In this document: positions 1 to 4,854 of the stretch, piece by piece
Layout of the letters: each line of letters starts with the position of its first letter
Numbering within the stretch: position 1 is the first letter of the stretch
Assembly (NCBI GenBank): GCA_025457725.1
Contig: JALOTU010000196.1
Span: 1-9,824, forward strand
Reading direction: 5' to 3'
Source of the DNA: Verrucomicrobiota bacterium
GTDB taxonomy: Bacteria; Verrucomicrobiota; Verrucomicrobiia; Limisphaerales; DSYF01
Length of the DNA: 9,824 bases
Notes under the pieces: generated by a model
What the model saw: only the letters and a program-made list of their open reading frames with translations
Told to the model about the DNA's origin: nothing
Databases searched by the model: none
Made by a program: the position numbers and the translations under genes

Positions 1-428
1 GTGTCATCGAACTTGAAGGTTTCCGTCTTGAGGAGCCCCTGGGCATACCGGGTCCTCTGCTCGAAACGCTCGAAGAAGCGCTGGAAGATGTCGAACCCGG
101 GACCGGCGTTCCGATTTGCGGTCAGGTCGTCCAGCGTGGTTTCAAACGCCTTGAACTCCTCCACATCGCTTTGGAGAAAGTGCAGATGCTGGGGATCCAG
201 CGTGGTGAGGTACAGATTGAAAAAATTGCTCGAGACCTGGTCGTCGAACCTCATCTGCCGGTAGTGGTTCTGCTCCAGCAATTGCGCGGTGACGTAGGCG
301 ATCTTCCCGTCGTCCGGACCGGGCAGCACCGGACCCGGTCGGGTGTACGTGATGTCCGCGCGCCCCGATACCAACCCGGCGAGGACCAGGGCCAGCGGCG
401 CAACCAATCTCCCAATGTATGTTCTCAT
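1..428 (-). CDS. prc: Tail-specific (C-terminal processing) protease Prc, N-terminal part
   Basis: This is the first 142 residues of a periplasmic serine protease of the S41A/Prc type, which degrades proteins marked at their C-terminus; the gene runs off the left edge. The start ATG lies at 428-426. Residues 1-24 look like a signal peptide: charged MRTYIGR, then a Leu/Val/Ala-rich stretch ending SGRA. The rest resembles the Prc N-terminal domain: a helix with LLEQNHY (50-56), then FDDQVSSNFFNLYLTTLDPQH, LQSDVEEF (85-92), and FQRFFERFEQRTRYAQ ahead of LLKTETFKFDD. This order matches E. coli Prc (HY, the YL..LD motif, SDVEQF, DVFYDLY). The PDZ and Ser/Lys catalytic domains lie outside the window. 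No strong Shine-Dalgarno is visible. The gene diverges from the clpS operon. The family call is by recalled similarity only, since no active-site residue is present. Confidence 0.85.
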   Translation of the reverse strand, partial: MRTYIGRLVAPLALVLAGLVSGRADITYTRPGPVLPGPDDGKIAYVTAQLLEQNHYRQMRFDDQVSSNFFNLYLTTLDPQHLHFLQSDVEEFKAFETTLDDLTANRNAGPGFDIFQRFFERFEQRTRYAQGLLKTETFKFDD

Positions 429-462
429 GATCTGCTTCAAGTGCTTCCGGCGTGACCAAAAT

Positions 463-491
463 ACCATAAGTTAGATGGATTACAGTGAAAA
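463..491 (-). promoter_or_regulatory. Candidate sigma70-like promoter for prc
   Basis: Read on the minus strand, TTTTCA (491-486) and TATGGT (468-463) are separated by 17 bases. Each matches the consensus at four of six positions. It lies 34 bases upstream of the prc start, in the most AT-rich part of the divergent spacer. The match is modest and could be chance. Confidence 0.35.
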
Positions 492-520
492 GTGTTCAGT
501 TTGAATCTGGCGGGAGCGGC

Positions 521-546
521 TCGACAGTCCCGGCGACTGCTATTAG
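521..546 (+). promoter_or_regulatory. Candidate extended -10 promoter for the clpS operon
   Basis: TATTAG at 541-546 is preceded by TG plus one base (538-540), the extended -10 arrangement. TCGACA at 521-526 resembles a -35 box, but the 14-base spacer is too short for the usual 17, so the extended -10 would have to carry the promoter. Only nine bases separate the -10 from the clpS ATG at 556, so a transcript starting here would have almost no leader. No Shine-Dalgarno is visible before that ATG, which agrees with this reading. Confidence 0.4.
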
Positions 547-555
547 CCTACTCCA

Positions 556-864
556 ATGGCGCAAACCGCTTCACCTTTGACAGTTCCCGAGATCATACCG
601 GATCAGGAATCGCGATCCAAGGACGCACTTGAGCCGGGTTATCTGGTGGTGTGCTGGAATGACCCGGTGAACTTCATGGATTACGTGACGCATGTGTTCC
701 AGACCGTCTTCGGCTGGAACCGCGAGAAGGCGGAGCTTCACATGCTGGAGGTTCATGAACAGGGCCGGAGCGTGCTGGCTCGTGAAAGTCTGGAGCGGGC
801 GGAGTTCTACGTGCACGAACTCCAGAAGTTCACCCTGCACGCCTCGCTGGAGCGGGATGAATGA
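556..864 (+). CDS. clpS: ClpS adaptor protein (N-degron recognition)
   Basis: This 102-residue protein is the ClpS adaptor that binds proteins with N-terminal Leu, Phe, Tyr or Trp and hands them to a ClpA/ClpC-ClpP protease in the cytosol. The fold signature is clear: a flexible N-terminus (1-27), YLVVCWNDPVNFMDYV (29-44) with the ligand-binding Asn35-Asp36, VFGWNREKAE, and MLEVHEQGRSV (63-73) with His67. These align with Asn34, Asp35 and His66 of E. coli ClpS. The WNDPVN motif and the short segment after GRSV are more like actinobacterial ClpS than the E. coli form, which has NDDYTPMEF and a longer C-terminal helix region. The final residues ASLERDE match the family's closing strand. The stop overlaps the next start (ATGA), implying translational coupling. 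No Shine-Dalgarno precedes the ATG. Confidence 0.93.
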   Translation: MAQTASPLTVPEIIPDQESRSKDALEPGYLVVCWNDPVNFMDYVTHVFQTVFGWNREKAELHMLEVHEQGRSVLARESLERAEFYVHELQKFTLHASLERDE

Positions 865-1334
865 GACTCGTCAGCACCACCCCAACCTCAAGAGTTTTCG
901 CCCTGAATGAAAAGGAGCGGGTCTTTTTCCTCGGTGTGCTCCGGTCCTACCCCGCAGTACCCGATGCCCGGCAGCCCTTGAGTCGCGGGTCCGCCGACCA
1001 CCTGGATCCCGGGGACGAGCATATGCTTCACCAGGCTCTCGCCGAGCATCGGAAAGGCAATTCAGCCAAAATCCGCCGCTGGCTCAATGGCGGCTCACGA
1101 CTGAAAGCGGCGGGGGGCGAATGGCACTTCAGCCTCGCACGAAAGGATTTCAACTGGCTGTTGCAGGTGCTGAATGATGTGCGCGTGGGTCACTGGATTC
1201 AACTCGGCTGCCCCGACGACGTGCATGATCCCCTCGCGCTGCTGCGCAAGGATCCCACGGCCTTCTTGCACATGGAAGCCGCCGGGATGTTTCAGATGGA
1301 GCTCCTGCGGCTGGCGAAAGGCGATGCGGACTGA
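861..1334 (+). CDS. DUF2017-like protein between clpS and aat
   Basis: This 157-residue protein has no known biochemical function. It resembles the DUF2017 family usually found next to clpS in Actinobacteria. The similarity is strongest at residues 97-115 (FNWLLQVLNDVRVGHWIQLG), which matches the family's WL..LND.R...G..LG pattern, and continues into a C-terminal helix around 136-152 (LHMEAAGMFQMELLRLAK). The N-terminal half is probably helical and variable, with a polar linker at about 40-53. There is no signal peptide, membrane segment or obvious catalytic motif, so a soluble helical cytosolic protein is likely. The start overlaps the clpS stop by four bases and its end overlaps aat by 11, so the three are almost certainly co-translated. 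By position it may assist or tune ClpS or the protease it feeds; that is inference. Confidence 0.75.
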   Translation: MRLVSTTPTSRVFALNEKERVFFLGVLRSYPAVPDARQPLSRGSADHLDPGDEHMLHQALAEHRKGNSAKIRRWLNGGSRLKAAGGEWHFSLARKDFNWLLQVLNDVRVGHWIQLGCPDDVHDPLALLRKDPTAFLHMEAAGMFQMELLRLAKGDAD

Positions 1335-2019
1335 ACGGCCCATGTTCCCGGAAGTGCATCTGGCGGACCAGGATGGATTGGTCGCCGTAGGCGGGGATTT
1401 TTCCACCTCGAGACTGGTGCAGGCGTATCGCCGGGGCATTTTCCCCTGGAGCGTGAATCCGATCACCTGGTGGTCGCCGGATCCGCGCGGCATCATCGAG
1501 CTCGACCAGTTGCATGTTCCCCGAAGCCTGCGGCGCGTGCTGCGTTGCCCCGAGTTCACGGTCTCGGTAGATCGCGCGTTTGGGGAGGTCCTGAGGGCCT
1601 GCGCCCGCCCGGCTCCCGGCCGGGAGATTACCTGGATCACACCGGAATTCATCTCCGCCTACGCCGATTTACATCGCTCGGGCCACGCCCACAGCCTGGA
1701 GATCTGGCGGAACGATGAATTGGTGGGCGGCATCTATGGCGTCAGCCAGGGCGGTTTGTTTGCCGGCGAATCCATGTTTCATCGGGTCAGCAACGCCTCC
1801 AAACTGGCTGTGGTTCGCCTTGTGGAACATCTGAAATCCCGTGGTTTCGTCCTGTTCGACGTTCAGATGCTCACCCCGGTCACCCGCCAGCTGGGCGGCA
1901 GGGAGATCCCTCGTCCGGAATACCTGCAGCGACTCGCGCAGGCGCTGGAGCTGGAGTGTGTCTTCAGCGAAACCCCGGTGTCGATGAATCACCACGACAC
2001 CGAGGGGAAGCTGGATTAG
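1324..2019 (+). CDS. aat: Leucyl/phenylalanyl-tRNA--protein transferase
   Basis: Aat transfers Leu or Phe from aminoacyl-tRNA to the N-terminus of proteins beginning with Lys or Arg, making them ClpS substrates. The 231 residues carry the family signatures in order: NGL-like DQDGLVAVGGDFS (16-27), RRGIFPW (36-42), WWSPDPRG (49-56), ITWITPEFISAY (102-113), GHAHSLEIW (120-128), LVGGIYGVSQGGLFAGESMF (133-152) and NASK (157-160). Glu149 and the FDVQ stretch with Asp179 and Gln181 match the catalytic-region residues of E. coli Aat. The length is normal (E. coli has 234). I chose the ATG at 1324, which overlaps the upstream gene by 11 bases and has GAAAGG two bases before it; the ATG at 1342 (MFPEVHL) is a realistic alternative. 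The open frame continues upstream to 1174, but that part reads as the shadow of the upstream gene. Confidence 0.95.
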   Translation: MRTERPMFPEVHLADQDGLVAVGGDFSTSRLVQAYRRGIFPWSVNPITWWSPDPRGIIELDQLHVPRSLRRVLRCPEFTVSVDRAFGEVLRACARPAPGREITWITPEFISAYADLHRSGHAHSLEIWRNDELVGGIYGVSQGGLFAGESMFHRVSNASKLAVVRLVEHLKSRGFVLFDVQMLTPVTRQLGGREIPRPEYLQRLAQALELECVFSETPVSMNHHDTEGKLD

Positions 2020-2031
2020 AGTCCGTTCAAG

Positions 2032-2937
2032 ATGTTCGGGATCGACACGTCAGATCGCACCGCCCCCGCCTGCATCCCCACGGCCAGCCGAAGCCAGGCG
2101 ATGGACTGGAGCCTGGTGTTGTTGAGCCAAGGCATCGAGTCCACCCTGATGCACGACCCGGAAAGTCGCCGATGGCAGATCCTCGTGGCCGCGGACAAGA
2201 TGAAAACCGTCCTGGAAACACTGCGCCTTTACGAAAAGGAGAATCGCGCGTGGCCCTTTCGCCAGCAGCTGCCCTGGCCGGGACTGGCGTTCGACTGGAC
2301 GGTGCTGGCCTGGGTGGCGATCATCGCCACCACCTACTGGCTTCAGAGCCGACCGGACTCCCCGCTGACCGCCGCGGGCATGTGCACTGCGGGGCTGGCC
2401 CGATCCGGCGAATGGTGGCGTCCCCTCACCGCGACCATGCTGCATGCGGATCCCGGCCATCTGGCCATGAATGTCGTGTTCGGGGTATTGCTGATGGGGA
2501 CCGCCATGGGCCGCTTCGGCTCCGGCCTCACCCTCCTGGTGGCTACGCTGGCAGGCATCGGGGCCAATCTCGTTCCCTTGCTGTGGCGCGAGGACAAGTC
2601 CGGGGCCTTGGGCGCTTCAGGAGTTGTGATGGCCGCCCTGGGATTGATTGCCGCCGCGGCGGCAGTGCATTACTGGCAGCGCAAACATCCTCCCCGACTT
2701 GTTTTGGAAGCGATTGTGGGAGGCATGCTGTTGTTCGTGCTCGTTGGCGTATCACCCACGAGCGATGTTGCGGCCCATGCCGGAGGTTTCCTGTTCGGCC
2801 TGCTCCTGGGATTGCCCCTGGCCGCGTTGCCGCTCACCCGGATTCGACAGGCAAGACTAAACCTGGTTGCCGGATTGATATACTGCCTGCTGGTGATTGT
2901 CGCCTGGGGCTGCGCCCTGGTCTTTCAGGCCAGGTGA
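2032..2937 (+). CDS. Rhomboid family intramembrane serine protease with N-terminal soluble domain
   Basis: This 301-residue protein is predicted to cleave membrane proteins inside the bilayer. The rhomboid core is clear: EWWRPLTATMLHADPGHLAMN (127-147) with His138, His143 and Asn147; the nucleophile motif GALGASG (191-197) with Ser196; and the partner His249 in DVAAHAGGF, with six or so hydrophobic helices from about 88 to 298. Residues 18-71 form a soluble domain, with a helix ending in LVLLSQGIE, a strand at RWQILVAA and a helix ending in LRLYEKEN. It resembles the small DUF2007-type or GlpG-like cytoplasmic domains that precede some bacterial rhomboids. I chose the ATG at 2032 because the first helix would be cut by starting at the ATG at 2101, though the latter cannot be excluded. 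It starts 12 bases after aat, so it is probably in the same operon. Substrates are unknown. Confidence 0.9.
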   Translation: MFGIDTSDRTAPACIPTASRSQAMDWSLVLLSQGIESTLMHDPESRRWQILVAADKMKTVLETLRLYEKENRAWPFRQQLPWPGLAFDWTVLAWVAIIATTYWLQSRPDSPLTAAGMCTAGLARSGEWWRPLTATMLHADPGHLAMNVVFGVLLMGTAMGRFGSGLTLLVATLAGIGANLVPLLWREDKSGALGASGVVMAALGLIAAAAAVHYWQRKHPPRLVLEAIVGGMLLFVLVGVSPTSDVAAHAGGFLFGLLLGLPLAALPLTRIRQARLNLVAGLIYCLLVIVAWGCALVFQAR

Positions 2938-2971
2938 GAAGCGGCGGGTTCCATGTCCGGGGGCGACCGTG

Positions 2972-3202
2972 TTATTGGGGGGTGAGCTCGGTGCGGTTCA
3001 CTTCGGCCGCATGGTCACGCTCCCAGAAGGCGGGTGAAGTGCGTGCGAGATCCTGCTCGATCACTTCCGATTGCTGCTTGAATTCCTCCCGGGAGATCTG
3101 CCCGGAAACATAGGCATCCTTCAAAGGATCGTGGAACAGGGATGAACAGCCGGTCTGGCCAGCCAGGAGCCCGAGCAAAACCATGAAAGAAAGTGTCTTC
3201 AT
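2972..3202 (-). CDS. Small lipoprotein-like protein with SHOCT-like tail
   Basis: This 76-residue protein has an N-terminus typical of a secretory signal: MKT, then a hydrophobic run FMVLLGLLAG, then TGCSS with Cys19. A lipoprotein is likely, though the residue three before the Cys is Gln rather than the preferred Leu, so the lipobox is imperfect. Residues 25-48 (PLKDAYVSGQISREEF and following) resemble SHOCT-type short C-terminal domains, in which a helix, a G.IS/T turn and an EEF helix recur. The end is charged. The gene converges on the rhomboid gene with 34 bases between them. An AAGGAG lies 12 bases before the ATG, inside a perfect palindrome, with GGCGG nearer. Function is unknown; small envelope proteins of this kind are common in Gram-negative bacteria. 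The frame stays open far upstream, but that part is antisense to the GHL10 gene. Confidence 0.72.
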   Translation of the reverse strand: MKTLSFMVLLGLLAGQTGCSSLFHDPLKDAYVSGQISREEFKQQSEVIEQDLARTSPAFWERDHAAEVNRTELTPQ

Positions 3203-3211
3203 ACATCCGCC

Positions 3212-3229
3212 GTTCTCCTTCAGGAGAAC
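3212..3229 (-). repeat. Perfect inverted repeat over the ribosome binding site of the small lipoprotein gene
   Basis: GTTCTCC (3212-3218) and GGAGAAC (3223-3229) are exact reverse complements around a four-base loop; an A-T pair closing the loop would extend the stem to eight base pairs. On the minus-strand transcript the right arm contains the AAGGAG that would serve as a Shine-Dalgarno for the gene starting at 3202. It could be an RNA hairpin that masks the ribosome site or a DNA operator. Only the symmetry is directly seen. Confidence 0.55.
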
Positions 3230-3249
3230 AGGAGTCATTCCATAACCTA

Positions 3250-3309
3250 AACCGTTGCGGCACGAAGCGCGAGCGGCCATTTGCCGCGGTTCCGGGGTTG
3301 CGACCCCGG
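3250..3309 (+). other. Two adjacent hairpins in the leader or promoter region of the GHL10 gene
   Basis: The first stem pairs AACC (3250-3253) and GCGGCA (3257-3262) with TGCCGC (3282-3287) and GGTT (3288-3291): ten base pairs with a three-base bulge and a 19-base loop. Directly after it, CCGGGGT (3292-3298) and ACCCCGG (3303-3309) form a perfect seven-base-pair stem with a TGCG loop. The two stems abut and could stack. No T-run follows, so this is not a standard terminator. It ends 29 bases before the GTG start at 3339. It may be a structured leader, a dispersed extragenic repeat or a binding site. Confidence 0.45.
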
Positions 3310-3338
3310 CCAGCGACGTTATCATCCTCGGGAATAAG

Positions 3339-4799
3339 GTGAACCGACTCACAACCTTCAGCCTTTCTGCCCTGCTGCTAGCCGGCCACGTCCAGGCCCA
3401 GGAGGGCCCGGTGCCAAATCCTCCCGAACCCCGGCGCGAGTTTCGCGGGGCATGGGTGGCCACGGTGGCCAACATTAATTGGCCCTCCAAACCCGGTCTT
3501 AGCGTGCCGGAACAGCGCGCGGAGTTGCTCGCCATCCTGAACACGGCCCAACACCTCAATCTCAACGCAGTGCTGCTGCAGGTCCGTCCCGCCTGCGATG
3601 CTCTCTACCGATCCGATCTCGAGCCCTGGTCCGAGTATCTCTCAGGAACCATGGGAAAGGTCGCGGATCCGACCTTCGATCCGCTCCAGTTTGCCGTCGA
3701 CGCCGCCCATCGGCGGGGACTGGAATTGCATGCATGGTTTAATCCCTTTCGGGCCTTGCACCACTCGTCGAAGTCGCCGATCCCCCCGACCCACATCAGC
3801 AAGCTGCGCCCCGACTTGGTTCGTCGTTATGGCGGCTATCTTTGGCTGGATCCGGGCGAACCCGCCGCACGCGAGCATTCGCTGAAGGTCATTCTCGACG
3901 TCGTGCGGCGATACGACATTGATGGCGTTCATTTCGACGATTATTTTTACCCCTATCCGGAGAAGGATTCGCGGGGCGGGCATCTCTCCTTCCCCGACAA
4001 TGCGGTTTGGAAGAAGTACGGGCAGGGAATGGCCCGGGATGACTGGCGCCGGCAGAATGTGGACCGCTTTGTTCAGCGCGTGCAACAGTCCGTTCACGAA
4101 ACCAAGCCCTGGGTTCAATTTGGCATCAGTCCCTTCGGCATCTGGCGTCCAGGCAACCCGAAACCTGTCGTGGGCCTTGATGCGTACGGAACGCTTTACG
4201 CCGACGCACGCAAATGGTTGCGCAGCGGCTGGGTGGACTACCTGGTGCCTCAGCTTTATTGGAGCATTGATTCGCCGGGCCAGAGCTTTCCTGTCCTCCT
4301 GGAATGGTGGGAGGATCAAAACATCATGAAACGCCACCTCTGGGCGGGACTGAACACTGGCAAGGTTGGTGACGCCTGGACCGAAAGCGAACTCCTCAAC
4401 CAAATCCGGCTCACCCGCCAGTTCGGACTGGACGGCGAGGTGCATTACAACATCGGTGAGCTTCAGAGCAACCCGTCATTGGGCAGACAACTAAAAACAG
4501 GGGCTTATGCCGAGCCCGCCCTGACTCCCGCCAGCCCCTGGCTCGACCCCACTCCCCCACCCCAACCCCGCCTGAGCTGTGTCAACGAATTCCAAGCCAC
4601 CTGGACACCCGGCGACGGTGAAAACACCTGGCGCTGGGTGTTGCAGTCGAGGACCAATGCCACGTGGAAGACGGTTTTTCTCCCCGCAAACACCCGTGAA
4701 TACACGTTCCAGAGCGGGAAGCCCGATGCCATCGCGCTCCGTGCAGTGGACCGATCCGGCAACCTCAGCAAGGCGGCAGTGGTCACGCTGAAACCGTGA
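3339..4799 (+). CDS. Secreted GHL10 (DUF187-type) glycoside hydrolase-like protein
   Basis: This 486-residue exported protein belongs to the glycosyl hydrolase-like 10 family (DUF187; relatives include Bacillus YngK). The barrel runs from about 34 to 390: EFRGAWVATVANINWPS (34-50), LNLNAVLLQVRPACDALYRSDLEPWS (73-98), GLELHAWFNPFRA (127-139), DIDGVHFDDYFYPYP (193-207) with the acidic cluster Asp195, Asp200 and Asp201, FGISPFGIWRPG (261-272), and VDYLVPQLYWSID (299-311). A proline-rich linker (about 398-410) leads to a C-terminal beta domain (411-486, fibronectin III-like in pattern). I chose the GTG at 3339 because it gives a clean signal peptide (Asn-Arg, hydrophobic run, VQA before QEG) with GGGA five bases upstream. 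The frame opens at a TTG at 3255, but that would bury the signal. The family is thought to act on glycans, perhaps peptidoglycan; the substrate here is unknown. Confidence 0.9.
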   Translation: MNRLTTFSLSALLLAGHVQAQEGPVPNPPEPRREFRGAWVATVANINWPSKPGLSVPEQRAELLAILNTAQHLNLNAVLLQVRPACDALYRSDLEPWSEYLSGTMGKVADPTFDPLQFAVDAAHRRGLELHAWFNPFRALHHSSKSPIPPTHISKLRPDLVRRYGGYLWLDPGEPAAREHSLKVILDVVRRYDIDGVHFDDYFYPYPEKDSRGGHLSFPDNAVWKKYGQGMARDDWRRQNVDRFVQRVQQSVHETKPWVQFGISPFGIWRPGNPKPVVGLDAYGTLYADARKWLRSGWVDYLVPQLYWSIDSPGQSFPVLLEWWEDQNIMKRHLWAGLNTGKVGDAWTESELLNQIRLTRQFGLDGEVHYNIGELQSNPSLGRQLKTGAYAEPALTPASPWLDPTPPPQPRLSCVNEFQATWTPGDGENTWRWVLQSRTNATWKTVFLPANTREYTFQSGKPDAIALRAVDRSGNLSKAAVVTLKP

Positions 4800-4806
4800 T
4801 CCGTCC

Positions 4807-4822
4807 GCCGAACTTCGGCTTT
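4807..4822 (+). terminator. Weak hairpin between the GHL10 gene and pgm
   Basis: GCCGA (4807-4811) and TCGGC (4815-4819) form a perfect five-base-pair stem with a three-base loop, followed by only TTT. It lies eight bases after the GHL10 stop. The short stem and short T-run make it a weak intrinsic terminator at best, so some transcription may continue into pgm. Confidence 0.3.
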
Positions 4823-4854
4823 ACAGGCCATTTCACACCTGTTTGGCTTGGCGC

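Noticed and set aside
142..459. Minus-strand frame of 105 codons over the prc start
   Set aside because: The neighbouring frame gives a signal peptide and Prc-like domain, while this one has no recognisable pattern.
1174..1323. Upstream extension of aat to the ATG at 1174
   Set aside because: The extra 50 residues are cysteine- and arginine-rich out-of-frame translation of the DUF2017-like gene and are absent from Aat proteins.
1956..3113. Plus-strand open frame of 385 codons across the rhomboid gene
   Set aside because: It lies in another frame of the rhomboid gene, is rich in Arg, Pro and Gly without hydrophobic segments, and runs across the convergent lipoprotein gene.
3255..3338. TTG start 84 bases earlier for the GHL10 gene
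   Set aside because: It would place 28 unlikely residues before a good signal peptide and translate through both hairpins; the GTG at 3339 explains the export signal.
4820..4848. TTTACA with a hexamer 17 bases on as a pgm promoter
   Set aside because: The downstream hexamer TTGGCT matches only two of six consensus bases, so I do not call it.
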